From contig NZ_FOOU01000003.1 of assembly GCF_900113275.1 (NCBI RefSeq), forward strand, positions 1 through 64,000: a stretch of DNA of 64,000 bases, written 5' to 3'. Positions 18,195 to 28,730 of the stretch are shown piece after piece. The DNA is from Neptunomonas qingdaonensis (GTDB taxonomy: Bacteria; Pseudomonadota; Gammaproteobacteria; Pseudomonadales; Balneatricaceae). The translations under genes and the position numbers were made by a program. Under the pieces are notes generated by a model, which had not been told where the DNA came from, made no database searches, and was given only the letters and a program-made list of their open reading frames with translations. Position 1 is the first letter of the stretch; the number at the start of each line of letters is the position of its first letter.

Positions 18195-19196
18195 ATGAGC
18201 CATGATAATAACGATCTGCATGTACCTAACCTGGGCCCTGCAGATCGTAGCCCGGCAACTTTAAAAGTCGATGTTTCTGAAAAAATAATCCACTCCGAAC
18301 AATCAGCTTCGCATACGGTCGCACAAACTGGAAATGGTGGTGGCTGGTTTACAACCTTAATCCTGGTGTTGCTGACGGCCGCGTGCAGCGGTTTAGGATA
18401 TCTGGGTTTTGGACTGCAGCAAACCATCATTGAGCAGCAGCAAACAGTCAGTAATGCTGCTGAGCGAATCAGTGAACTAGAGAGAATGCTGAATGTCGCC
18501 AGCGATAGCGCCGTACAAACAGGCCAGACACTGGAGCAGCGTTTGTTACAGGTTAATCAAGATGCTACGGAAAAATACAGCTTCTACGATTCTGAAATTG
18601 CCAAGTTGTGGGATGTTGCCAATAAGCGTAATAAGAACAGTATTGATGCGCTGAGCGCAGAACTAAAAGATCTGACTGAGCACGTCAGTAAGTCTGATCA
18701 AACGACTATTGCGGCAAATAGTGTGCTGGTTAAAGGACAGCAGGAGCAGACTAAATTGCTGGCTACCTTTGAGCAAAAAGTTGCGCAGGTAGCTACGTTA
18801 GCCACCCAAGCTGCTGCGGTTGATAAGAAACTGACTGAGCTGATCAATGCCAACAGTCAGTTGTCTAAAGATCAGGCCGCCCTGAAAAGCAGCGATGCAG
18901 AAAACTTAAAATCATTAAGGCAGAGTATATCTTCGCTGCAGACACAGATCGCTATTTTTGAAGAGACACTGGGAGAGAAGCAATCTAACCAGCAAGCGTC
19001 ACTGAACAAGATAGTGAGTCGTTTAAGCGCTGTGGAGAAGTCATCTCGCAGCGGCGGAGGGAATATTGAAGCACGTGTGAAAGCCAATGAGCAGGCCATC
19101 CGGGCTATTGATGGCACGCGTCGCCAGACGAATAGCGATATCCTCTTTCTCACCAATAAACTAAATGCGTTACAGCTCAAAGTTAATAGGCTGTAA
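18195..19196 (+). CDS. Single-pass membrane protein with long coiled coil, function unknown
   Basis: 333 residues. A polar, disordered N-terminus (~1-50) precedes one membrane helix (GGGWFTTLILVLLTAACSGLGYLGFGL, ~52-78). The remaining ~250 residues are strongly heptad-like (QQQTVSNAAERISELERMLNV, KKLTELINANSQLSKDQAALK), and rich in Gln, Ala and Ser, without Cys or enzymatic motifs. Topology predicts a short cytoplasmic head and a periplasmic coiled coil, or the reverse. It is followed 26 bp later by a GST gene. Could be a structural or envelope-tethering protein; no family recognised. Confidence 0.75.
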   Translation: MSHDNNDLHVPNLGPADRSPATLKVDVSEKIIHSEQSASHTVAQTGNGGGWFTTLILVLLTAACSGLGYLGFGLQQTIIEQQQTVSNAAERISELERMLNVASDSAVQTGQTLEQRLLQVNQDATEKYSFYDSEIAKLWDVANKRNKNSIDALSAELKDLTEHVSKSDQTTIAANSVLVKGQQEQTKLLATFEQKVAQVATLATQAAAVDKKLTELINANSQLSKDQAALKSSDAENLKSLRQSISSLQTQIAIFEETLGEKQSNQQASLNKIVSRLSAVEKSSRSGGGNIEARVKANEQAIRAIDGTRRQTNSDILFLTNKLNALQLKVNRL

Positions 19197-19222
19197 CAGG
19201 CATCGTACGGCAGGAGTATAGT

Positions 19223-19831
19223 ATGTTGAAGGTATATGGCAGTGTGTTTTCGCGGGCTGGCATGGTCATGGTTACACTGGAAACGCTGGGGCTGGACTAT
19301 GAGCTGATCAATATCGGCACACGCAGCGACGCATCACAATCTGCCGATTACCGTCGAATCAACCCGACAGGTAAAGTTCCTACCTTGCAGGATGGTGATT
19401 TCTTCCTTTTTGAAACTCAGGCGATTTTGTACTATCTGGTCAGAAAGTACGGCAAAGGCCGTTTATGGGCCGACACACCGCAAGCGGAAGCGGATATTTT
19501 ACGTTGGTCTTTGTATATCAGTAATCAGCTGGAAGTGCCGGCATTAGACTTGTTATTGCAATTTAAGTACTCGGGTGGCCAGCCAGATCAGCAGATCATT
19601 GATAATGCGGCTACACAGTTGCAGCGTTTTTTACCTGCACTTGAAGCTCAGTTGCAAGGTAAAGAGTATCTGGTGGGCGATAAAACCATCGCTGATATCC
19701 ATGGCGCTATGGTGTTAAGCTGGCCTAAGTTGGCAGGTTTTGACTACAGTCCATATCCTAATGTTGATCAATGGATAAGCCGTATTCTGGCGTCCCCTGA
19801 AAATAAAAAAGTGGCAGCCGCTGCTCAGTAG
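19223..19831 (+). CDS. Glutathione S-transferase family protein
   Basis: 202 residues. Thioredoxin-like N-terminal domain (LKVYGSVFSRAGMVMVTLETLGLDYELI) with cis-Pro motif GKVPTLQDG and the glutathione-contacting ETQAILYYLVRKYG (ESxAI-like, ~residues 62-75), then the all-helical C-terminal domain with LVGDKTIADIHGAMVLSW (~150-167). A Ser near residue 10 could activate the thiol. GGAG eight bases upstream supports the start. Substrate cannot be named. Confidence 0.88.
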   Translation: MLKVYGSVFSRAGMVMVTLETLGLDYELINIGTRSDASQSADYRRINPTGKVPTLQDGDFFLFETQAILYYLVRKYGKGRLWADTPQAEADILRWSLYISNQLEVPALDLLLQFKYSGGQPDQQIIDNAATQLQRFLPALEAQLQGKEYLVGDKTIADIHGAMVLSWPKLAGFDYSPYPNVDQWISRILASPENKKVAAAAQ

Positions 19832-19869
19832 TCAGTAACCTTGTAAGTGAAGTTGTCATTAAGGCACTG

Positions 19870-19940
19870 AAAAAGGTTGGGACTAGGTTGGAAAAAGCTT
19901 AAAAAGCGTGGAAAAGTATGCAAAGTACAGGTGTAAAAAA
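19870..19940 (+). promoter_or_regulatory. Phased A-tracts, likely curved DNA upstream of thpR
   Basis: A-tracts centred near 19872, 19894, 19903, 19913, 19923 and 19937; the middle four are spaced about one helical turn (9-10.5 bp). Such phasing bends DNA. A TATAAT lies downstream at 19980-19985, 25 bp before the thpR start, but no clear -35 hexamer. Confidence 0.45.
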
Positions 19941-20009
19941 TTTGCGCAATGCTAAACAGCAAGGCAAAATACCTGCTCTTATAATAGCAGAGGTTTTAAA
20001 CACGAACCG

Positions 20010-20570
20010 ATGAGGATTCGAACGTTTTTCGCTTTACGCCTGCATGACTCAGTCGTAAGGCAGTTGGCCGATCATGCCGATAATTTGTGTGAATATGACC
20101 GCAAACTCGAAGTTGATTGGGTTGATTCAGATCACTATCATTTAACACTGTGTTTTTTGGGTGATACTGCATTGGATCAGGTCGATCATCTGGAGCAACT
20201 GGCAAAGGAGCAGTTGAAAGATGAGCTATCTTTTCAAGTGTGTCTGGAAAAGGTTAACTATTATGAAATCAGCCAGCGCCTGTCGTTAATCGCCGCGTTA
20301 CCTGCTGAGAATGATGCGTTACGTTCTTTGCAGAAAAGTGTAGCTGATATGGTAAAAACAGCGGGAATTAAAAGCACGCCTGATGATTTTAAGCCGCATA
20401 TTACGTTAGGAAAACTGCCGAAGAAAAATAAACTGAAGCATCCTGAAGAGTGGCCTGAGCTGAATCTATACAGCCTTGCTGATTCTGTTGTGCTTTTACA
20501 AAGTAAGCCGGGTGAGTATGGCTCTGTTTACACTCCCTTATTTGAAGTTGATCTGCAGGATCTCGCCTGA
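20010..20570 (+). CDS. thpR: RNA 2',3'-cyclic phosphodiesterase (2'-5' RNA ligase family)
   Basis: 186 residues. Two-histidine phosphoesterase fold with both HxTx motifs: HLTL (DHYHLTLCFLGD, ~residue 46) and HITL (KPHITLGKL, ~130). Bacterial ThpR/LigT opens 2',3'-cyclic phosphates at RNA ends and in vitro also joins 2'-5' tRNA halves. The N-terminus MRIRTFFALRL matches the family start, although no strong ribosome binding site is visible. Confidence 0.9.
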   Translation: MRIRTFFALRLHDSVVRQLADHADNLCEYDRKLEVDWVDSDHYHLTLCFLGDTALDQVDHLEQLAKEQLKDELSFQVCLEKVNYYEISQRLSLIAALPAENDALRSLQKSVADMVKTAGIKSTPDDFKPHITLGKLPKKNKLKHPEEWPELNLYSLADSVVLLQSKPGEYGSVYTPLFEVDLQDLA

Positions 20571-20574
20571 GCTT

Positions 20575-20600
20575 GAATCTAGAGTCCGAATCTACAGTTG
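20575..20600. repeat. Two-copy 13-bp tandem repeat
   Basis: GAATCTAGAGTCC directly followed by GAATCTACAGTTG (10 of 13 identical), just after the thpR stop codon. A weaker third echo (AAATCTAAACC) lies 26 bp further on in phase. Confidence 0.5.
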
Positions 20601-20650
20601 CAACCGACACACAAATCTAAACCCCGAGCAGAAATGAGTAATTGCTAAGT

Positions 20651-22006
20651 ATGCGAAGCCCCGAATTATTGTCTCCTGCGGGAACACTGAAAAATATGAA
20701 ATACGCATTTGCCTATGGTGCAGATGCTGTGTATGCCGGCCAGCCCCGTTATAGTTTGAGGGTACGCAATAACGACTTCACTATGGCTAATCTGGCAGAG
20801 GGGATCGAGTATGCTCACAGACGCAATAAAAAGTTCTTTTTAGCCAGTAACATTTTGCCGCACAACAGTAAGTTAAAAACCTATATTGATGACTTGCGTC
20901 CGGTTATCGAAATGGGGCCTGATGCGATTATTATGTCAGATCCTGGTTTGATCATGCTAGTCAAAGAGCAGTTTCCACATATTCCTATTCATCTGTCTGT
21001 TCAGGCAAACACGATGAACTGGGCAGCGGTAAAGTTTTGGCATCAAGCGGGTATTGAACGTGTCATTTTATCTCGTGAGTTGTCACTGGATGAAGTGGCC
21101 GAGATACGTCAACGCTGCCCTGAAATGGAGATTGAAGTTTTTGTTCATGGCGCGTTGTGTATTGCCTACTCGGGACGTTGCCTGTTATCTGGTTATATCA
21201 ACAAACGTGATCCGAATCAGGGCACCTGTACTAATACTTGCCGCTGGAAATATGATGCACATGAGGCAAAGCAGGATGACTCGGGCGATATCATTGCTGT
21301 GCAGTCATTTGATCCTGTAGAACAGGCAGTCGAGCCTTCATTAGGCGAAGGCGCGCCAACTAATAAGATCTTCCTGTTACAGGAAGAGACGCGTCCGGGT
21401 GAGTTCATGCCAGCGTTTGAAGATGAGCATGGTACCTATATCATGAACTCAAAAGATCTTCGCGCTATTCAGCATGTGCACAGGCTTGCAGAGATGGGCG
21501 TAGATTCGCTTAAAATTGAGGGTCGTACTAAATCTCACTATTACGCTGCACGTACCGCTCAGGCCTATCGTAAAGCAATAGATGATGCGGTGGCGGGTAA
21601 GCCATTTGATATGGGGTTGATGGATGAGCTGGAGAATCTGGCCAGCCGTGGTTTTACTGAGGGCTTCTATCGTCGTCATGTTCATGATGAATATCAGAAT
21701 TACGAAACCGGCCACTCGATTGGTGTTCACCAGCAGTTTGTTGGTGAGGTTTCAGGCTATGACACCAACAGCGGTCTGATGACAGTGGAAATAAAAAACC
21801 ACTTCAAAAAAGGCGATACGCTGGAATTGATGACACCCTCTGGCAATCGAAAATTTAAACTGGATACCATGATCAACAAGCGTGGTGAGGTCGTTGATGT
21901 CGCACCAGGTTCTGGTCATGTGATGCAAATTCCCATCGATGTCGATGCTGATATGACGTATGCGTTATTAATGCGTGATCTGCCGAATGCGCCGGCTGCT
22001 GCGTAA
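20651..22006 (+). CDS. trhP: tRNA 5-hydroxyuridine synthesis protein TrhP (peptidase U32 family)
   Basis: 451 residues from the ATG (MRSPELLSPAGTLKNMKYAFAYGADAVYAG); a TTG three codons earlier is also possible. Length and sequence match E. coli TrhP/YegQ (453). The U32 signature is EVFVHGALCIAYSGRCLLSGY (~residues 165-185), followed by the Cys-rich CTNTCRW that fits an iron-sulfur site. In E. coli the protein makes 5-hydroxyuridine at the wobble position of tRNAs using prephenate. The family was once labelled peptidase or collagenase; no protease activity is implied. A terminator follows. Confidence 0.92.
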   Translation: MRSPELLSPAGTLKNMKYAFAYGADAVYAGQPRYSLRVRNNDFTMANLAEGIEYAHRRNKKFFLASNILPHNSKLKTYIDDLRPVIEMGPDAIIMSDPGLIMLVKEQFPHIPIHLSVQANTMNWAAVKFWHQAGIERVILSRELSLDEVAEIRQRCPEMEIEVFVHGALCIAYSGRCLLSGYINKRDPNQGTCTNTCRWKYDAHEAKQDDSGDIIAVQSFDPVEQAVEPSLGEGAPTNKIFLLQEETRPGEFMPAFEDEHGTYIMNSKDLRAIQHVHRLAEMGVDSLKIEGRTKSHYYAARTAQAYRKAIDDAVAGKPFDMGLMDELENLASRGFTEGFYRRHVHDEYQNYETGHSIGVHQQFVGEVSGYDTNSGLMTVEIKNHFKKGDTLELMTPSGNRKFKLDTMINKRGEVVDVAPGSGHVMQIPIDVDADMTYALLMRDLPNAPAAA

Positions 22007-22021
22007 CATAGCGAATAATTT

Positions 22022-22046
22022 CAGAGAACTACTACAGAGAACTAAA
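22022..22046. repeat. Two-copy 13-bp tandem repeat after trhP
   Basis: CAGAGAACTACTA followed by CAGAGAACTAAAA; the first ten bases of each are identical. It lies directly before the terminator hairpin, whose A tract forms the end of the second copy. Confidence 0.6.
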
Positions 22047-22070
22047 AAGGTGCTATTGAGCACCTTTTTT
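22044..22070 (+). terminator. Rho-independent terminator after trhP, eight bases before the next start codon
   Basis: AAAAAGGTGCT-ATTG-AGCACCTTTTTT stem and T tract. The next gene's ATG is at 22079, so the hairpin lies inside the region where its ribosome binding site would be expected. Confidence 0.88.
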
Positions 22071-22078
22071 AACGACGT

Positions 22079-22945
22079 ATGAAAAACATTAGTAAAGACA
22101 AATATAAATTCATTCATGCGCTGCGTCCGTTTTCATTCGCGGTTGCACTGGTAGCATGTGGTGCTGGTGTATCCTTGGCGTGGGTCGAAGGATGGCGCAA
22201 TCCTGCAAGTATTCTGCTGGTTTTTCTGGGTGGAGTACTGCTTCAGGCGGGTGTTAACCTGATTAATGACTACTCAGATCTGAGCGAAAAAAGTGCGCTA
22301 AAGCCTACGCAGATAGAGGCGATTAAACGTAATTTTCAGATAGGGATGGGCTGTTTTGCCGTCGCTGCAGCTATTGGTTTATGGTTTGTTTATCAGGTTG
22401 GCTTTGCATTCTTTATACTCTGCATGGGCGGCTTGCTTGGCGCCCTCGGCTACACCTTAAAACCCGTTAATTATAAAACCCGTGGGTTAGGTGTCGTGTT
22501 GGTATTCTGGCTGATGGGCGTGTTGATGGTGCTGGGTAGCTATTTGGCGCTGACAGGGCACTGGAATACAAATGTGATTTGGTTCAGCATCCCGGTGAGC
22601 TTGTTAGTCTCGTTATTGTTGTTGAGTAATGAGTTGCGTGATTATGAAGCGGATAAGCACGCCACTATACAAACACTGGTGGTGCGTCTTGGCTATCAGA
22701 AGGGCATTCTGATCTATAAAGCGCTTGTAGCAGCGGTAGGCTTGAGCGTGATGCTTCTGGCGTGGCGGTTTAATCAACCCTGGTTGTTATCGGGGTTATT
22801 GGCCTTTGTTTTTTTACCACGTCTGATAGGCTTGTTGCGGGCTGATGCCTCAGAGCGAGGGCCGCTGACGTCGGGAAGTGGGCGAATGCTGATGGTTTTT
22901 GGCGTTCTGTATAACTTGTCACTACTATTTGGTTACTCTTCCTGA
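22079..22945 (+). CDS. UbiA-family prenyltransferase (MenA-like)
   Basis: 288 residues with about eight to nine membrane helices. The two Asp-rich prenyl-diphosphate motifs are NLINDYSDLSEK (~residues 59-70) and ELRDYEADKHA (~184-194), arranged as in MenA (1,4-dihydroxy-2-naphthoate prenyltransferase) more than in UbiA. It attaches a polyprenyl chain to an aromatic acceptor in the inner membrane. No other men or ubi gene is nearby, so the acceptor is uncertain. The ATG has no ribosome binding site and sits just behind a terminator hairpin, so expression is odd. Converges with the TetR gene, stop codons eight bases apart. Confidence 0.85.
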   Translation: MKNISKDKYKFIHALRPFSFAVALVACGAGVSLAWVEGWRNPASILLVFLGGVLLQAGVNLINDYSDLSEKSALKPTQIEAIKRNFQIGMGCFAVAAAIGLWFVYQVGFAFFILCMGGLLGALGYTLKPVNYKTRGLGVVLVFWLMGVLMVLGSYLALTGHWNTNVIWFSIPVSLLVSLLLLSNELRDYEADKHATIQTLVVRLGYQKGILIYKALVAAVGLSVMLLAWRFNQPWLLSGLLAFVFLPRLIGLLRADASERGPLTSGSGRMLMVFGVLYNLSLLFGYSS

Positions 22946-22953
22946 CATCGGTT

Positions 22954-23565
22954 TTAAGAGCGAGAGGGGCTTATTAGCATTTGTGCGCTGGTTCTGGCAA
23001 TGGCCTCCAGATCGTCACGGTTGACATAGATCCCGTCATTAAATAATCGACAAAGCCCGTGCAATGCGGCCCAACTGGCTTGTGCTATGCGTAATGCGGG
23101 TTCACCACTGTCAAACAATCCCTGTTGCTGTAACTGCTCGATCCACTCTACCCATATCCTGAAGCTGTTTTTTGAGACTAACTTCAGTGACTCGGTAGGC
23201 GCGCCTGTTTTCCATATCTCCCGGCCAAACATCAGGTCATAAGTTTCCGGATGCTCGTTCGCAAAGCGGATATAGGCGAGCACATAATGCTCAAACATAG
23301 CCGCCGCAGTGAGCTGAGGGTGCTCGCTCGGTATTTGCTTAACAGCCTGATCCTGCAATAAAAATCCCTGTTCAGCGATGGCGCAGAGTAACGCGTTCTT
23401 ATCTTTAAAGTGGTGATAGGGCGCGGTTCTGGAAACCCCGACCTGATCGGCCAGTTTACGCATCGATAGTGATTCGACACCCCCCTGACGAATAATGTCG
23501 GTCGCTTTATTCAATAATGTCAGGCGCAGATCGCCGTGGTGGTAAGGTTTTTTGTCTTTTATCAT
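22954..23565 (-). CDS. TetR-family repressor of the adjacent acyl-CoA genes
   Basis: 203 residues. N-terminal helix-turn-helix GGVESLSMRKLADQVGVSRTAPYHHFKDKNALL (~residues 28-60); the YHHFKDKxALL end is typical. The rest is a ligand-binding helical domain with a TetR_C-like segment. It is divergent from an enoyl-CoA hydratase and fadH-like pair, and the 106-bp gap holds two related palindromes, so it probably represses both and responds to an acyl-CoA. Ligand is inference. Confidence 0.88.
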   Translation of the reverse strand: MIKDKKPYHHGDLRLTLLNKATDIIRQGGVESLSMRKLADQVGVSRTAPYHHFKDKNALLCAIAEQGFLLQDQAVKQIPSEHPQLTAAAMFEHYVLAYIRFANEHPETYDLMFGREIWKTGAPTESLKLVSKNSFRIWVEWIEQLQQQGLFDSGEPALRIAQASWAALHGLCRLFNDGIYVNRDDLEAIARTSAQMLISPSRS

Positions 23566-23584
23566 GGGCGGAATTTATCAAGCT

Positions 23585-23633
23585 ATCTTGACAGTGTCAA
23601 AATAGAATATTATCTTGACGCTGTCCAGATAAT
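23585..23633. promoter_or_regulatory. Paired operators for the TetR regulator
   Basis: TTGACA-G-TGTCAA at 23588-23600 is a perfect palindrome. TTGACGCTGTCCA at 23615-23627 is a second copy inside a wider imperfect palindrome (ATTATCT...AGATAAT, 23609-23633). Centres are 27 bp apart. They lie 23-68 bp from the regulator start and 39-84 bp from the hydratase start. Confidence 0.75.
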
Positions 23634-23671
23634 AAAAAGTCATAAAATCGCAGTAAAAACAGGAAATTCTG

Positions 23672-24514
23672 ATGAGCTACCAGACCTTTGACCTGACGGT
23701 AACTGATACGATTGCACACCTGCAACTCAACAGGCCGGATGCATACAACTCAATGAACCGGGCTTTTTGGCAGGAATTTCCTGAAGCGATCCGTGCAGTG
23801 GATAATGCAGCACAGGCGAGGGTGTTGGTGATCTCCTCTGGCGGGAAGCATTTCAGTGCAGGTATGGATCTGGAGATTTTTACTCAGCCAGATCCGCAGA
23901 TGTTTAACGGTGAAGCAGGACGTCGTGCTGAAGCGATGCGTCGTTTGGTTCAGCAGTTACAAGCCTGTTTTTCGGTTTTAGAAGAGATACGAATACCCGT
24001 GATTACGGCCATTCAGGGCGGTTGTATCGGGGGGGCACTGGACCTTGTGTGTGCCAGTGATATGCGTTATTGCACGTCGGATGCTTTTTTTACCGTCAAG
24101 GAAACTGAGTTGGGTATGACTGCCGACTTAGGCACGTTGCAGCGGTTACCAGGGTTAATTGCACCAGGTCTGGCGCGTGAGTTGGCCTATACGGGTCGCA
24201 AGATGTTGGCGCAGGAGGCGTTAAGCAGTGGCTTTGTAAATCAGATTTATTCAAACCAGCAACAGATGTTGGATGGCGTGATGCAGATTGCCGCACAAAT
24301 TGCCTCGCGATCTCCTTTAGCCGTTACTGGTTGTAAGCAGATGATCAATTATGCCCGTGACCACAATACTGCCGATAGCCTCAGTTATATGGCAACCTGG
24401 CAGGCGGGGATGTTTCAACCGGCGGATATGATGCAGACTTTCACTGCAAAAATGTCAGGTAAAAAGCCTGAGTTTGAAGCATTAAGGCCCGGAAAGCCCG
24501 CATTCACCGACTAA
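23672..24514 (+). CDS. Enoyl-CoA hydratase/isomerase family protein
   Basis: 280 residues, crotonase fold. HLQLNRPDAYNSMN at ~13-26, oxyanion-hole residues in GGKHFSAGMDL (~57-67) and IQGGCIGGALDLVCASDMRY (~112-131), and ETELGMTADLGTLQRLP (~142-158). The Asp in MTADLG in place of the second hydratase Glu fits delta3,5-delta2,4-dienoyl-CoA isomerase better than a plain hydratase. That would match the 2,4-dienoyl-CoA reductase encoded next: both help degrade unsaturated fatty acids. AGGAA precedes the ATG. Under the TetR operator. Confidence 0.85.
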   Translation: MSYQTFDLTVTDTIAHLQLNRPDAYNSMNRAFWQEFPEAIRAVDNAAQARVLVISSGGKHFSAGMDLEIFTQPDPQMFNGEAGRRAEAMRRLVQQLQACFSVLEEIRIPVITAIQGGCIGGALDLVCASDMRYCTSDAFFTVKETELGMTADLGTLQRLPGLIAPGLARELAYTGRKMLAQEALSSGFVNQIYSNQQQMLDGVMQIAAQIASRSPLAVTGCKQMINYARDHNTADSLSYMATWQAGMFQPADMMQTFTAKMSGKKPEFEALRPGKPAFTD

Positions 24515-24518
24515 ATAG

Positions 24519-26627
<2,109 letters not shown>

Positions 26628-26639
26628 AGGATAGTTGAC

Positions 26640-26691
26640 AGAGAATTTAAGAAGAGAGTTTAAGAAGAGAGTGTAAGAAGAGAGTTTAAGA
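26640..26691. repeat. Four-copy 13-bp tandem repeat after fadH
   Basis: Units at 26640, 26653, 26666 and 26679, consensus AGAGAGTTTAAGA; units two and four are identical, one differs by one base and three by one base. It lies between the fadH stop and its terminator. Confidence 0.9.
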
Positions 26692-26694
26692 ATG

Positions 26695-26730
26695 AAAAAA
26701 TGAGCCTGTTAATTCAGGCTCATTTTTTTT
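26695..26730. terminator. Bidirectional terminator between fadH and ggt
   Basis: TGAGCCTG-TTAATT-CAGGCTCA with A tract before and eight T after, between two convergent genes. Confidence 0.93.
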
Positions 26731-26790
26731 AGTAGGCAATTCATACTGAATATGAAACCTAATAAGATTCCATCAAACAGGTTCTAACTT

Positions 26791-28566
26791 TCAGTCCCCG
26801 TAGACCTCGCCTTCACGACGTGGATCCGCGCCACCGACTAGTTTTCCATCCTTCAACAAAATCGCGTGAATGCCTGAGTTCAGGTCACGTATATTGACGT
26901 CATAACCCATTTTTTCCAGAGGATCTTTGAACTGCTCAGCAGACGTGCCTTGCTCCAGGTCATAAGTGCCGAAGCGATTGACTAAGTGCGGTAGGTTGAT
27001 GGCGTCCTGGATATCCATATCCCAATCAAAATGCGCAATTAAAGTGTTGGCGACGTAGCCGATAATGCGTGATCCGCCCGGTGAGCCGATCGCCATGTAT
27101 GGCGAATCATCTTTCATGACAATGCTGGGCGCCATCGATGAGCGCGGGCGTTTGCCAGGCTCGAGTCGATTGGCTATCGGGTAACCATCTTTGTGCGATT
27201 CGAATGAGAAGTCGGTTAACTCGTTGTTGAGCAGGAAGCCGTTACTCATCAGGCGGGAGCCAAAGCCGTTCTCGATGGTGGTCGTCATCGATACGATATT
27301 GCCCTCTTTATCAGCGATAACGAAGTGGCTGGTAGAAGGGAATTCGATTGATTGATCATCGGCTTGAGCGACTTTTGCCTCGTTACCCCAGACTGGCTCT
27401 CCGGCAGCGACCTGCTCTTTGGTCAGGGCTGTTCCGGGAGTGATCAGTTTGGCGCGTTCACCTAAGTAACTCGGATCAAGTAGTCCTTGCGGCATAGGTA
27501 CATAGTCGCTGTCTGCCATGTAACGGCCACGGTCTGCAAAGGCCAGACGTGATGCATCGCCAATTATTTGCCAGGCTTGCGGGCTGTCTTTGCCTAAACC
27601 TTTAATATCAAAATTGCTCGCTATGCCAAGAATCTGCCCGACGGTTAATGCACCAGAGCTGGGTGGCCCCATGCCGCATACGGAAAACTGATGGTAGGGT
27701 GCGCATGTGGCTGTGCGTTCTTTTACCTGATAAGCCGCGAAATCCCGGGTTTCTAATACGCCTGGGTTATCGGTCGCAGAGCGTACCCGGGCGACGATAT
27801 CCTGAGCAATTTTTCCGTTATAGAAAGCATCAGCCCCTTTACTGGATAACGTGGCCAATGTGTTGGCATAGGCTTGGTTTTTGAGTAGTTGTCCCGCAGC
27901 TAAGGGTGTGTCGTCGGCATTAAAAAAGTAGGCTTTGGTATCGGGGTAACGGCTTAATCGTTCCTGATCATCCTCAATGGCGCCGGCCAGGCGTTCTGAA
28001 ACAGTAAAACCTTGCTTTGCTTGTTTGATAGCTGGACTAAGGAGCTCGGCCCAGGGTTTACTGCCAAAACGTTTATGTACGGTTTCTAGTAATTTGACGG
28101 TGCCGGGGGTTCCGACAGATCGGCCACCTACTACCGCATCGTAAAATTGCATGCTGCTGCCATCAGCATTTTGAAACAGTTCCGGTGTGGCGGCTAACGG
28201 TGCAGTTTCGCGTCCATCAAAGGTGGTGACTTGTTTAGTTTTTGCATCGTAGTAAATCAAAAAGGCACCACCGCCTAATCCTGATGATTGAGGCTCGACC
28301 AGGCCAAGCATGGCTTGTACAGCGACCAGGGCGTCGGCTGCAGATCCGCCTGCTTTAAGTACTTGATAGCCAGCATTTGCTGCAAGAGGGTTGGCTGCCG
28401 CCACCATGTAATCCTTTGCGCTAACACTGCTTTTGAAAACGGTTGCACTGGCCGCTTCGGGCGCGACTGAGTCAGCTGCCTGTGAGGTGGCAAGTGCAAC
28501 GGTTGTGACAAAGGGGGTGAAGAGGGCGGAGCTGATTAAAATAGCCAGAGCTTTACGTCTTAACAT
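26791..28566 (-). CDS. ggt: Gamma-glutamyltranspeptidase
   Basis: 591 residues, with a signal peptide (MLRRKALAILISSALFTPFVTTVALA). The precursor self-cleaves before the Thr of FPSTSHFVIADKEGN (~residue 410), giving a large and a small subunit. GLGGGAFLIYY, FDGRETAP (gamma-glutamyl-binding Arg), and MAPSIVMKDD / GSPGGSRI (SS-type substrate loop is RPRSSMAPS) are conserved. In the periplasm it hydrolyses glutathione and other gamma-glutamyl compounds. Monocistronic; convergent with fadH. The lid loop region (NNELTDFSF) is complete, so ordinary GGT activity is expected. Confidence 0.95.
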   Translation of the reverse strand: MLRRKALAILISSALFTPFVTTVALATSQAADSVAPEAASATVFKSSVSAKDYMVAAANPLAANAGYQVLKAGGSAADALVAVQAMLGLVEPQSSGLGGGAFLIYYDAKTKQVTTFDGRETAPLAATPELFQNADGSSMQFYDAVVGGRSVGTPGTVKLLETVHKRFGSKPWAELLSPAIKQAKQGFTVSERLAGAIEDDQERLSRYPDTKAYFFNADDTPLAAGQLLKNQAYANTLATLSSKGADAFYNGKIAQDIVARVRSATDNPGVLETRDFAAYQVKERTATCAPYHQFSVCGMGPPSSGALTVGQILGIASNFDIKGLGKDSPQAWQIIGDASRLAFADRGRYMADSDYVPMPQGLLDPSYLGERAKLITPGTALTKEQVAAGEPVWGNEAKVAQADDQSIEFPSTSHFVIADKEGNIVSMTTTIENGFGSRLMSNGFLLNNELTDFSFESHKDGYPIANRLEPGKRPRSSMAPSIVMKDDSPYMAIGSPGGSRIIGYVANTLIAHFDWDMDIQDAINLPHLVNRFGTYDLEQGTSAEQFKDPLEKMGYDVNIRDLNSGIHAILLKDGKLVGGADPRREGEVYGD

Positions 28567-28730
28567 GAGAGGCGTCCTTCCTTATGGTTACCTTAAAGCG
28601 TTAGTCATGTTCTACTCCGATATTTATCACTCTTCAAGGTTTCGGGTCTGGTATGTGGAAAGTAGCCATCATTATTTAACATGAGATAACGCTGGCGCGA
28701 TCTTTTGGAATAGTCTGTTAACAGTATTAA

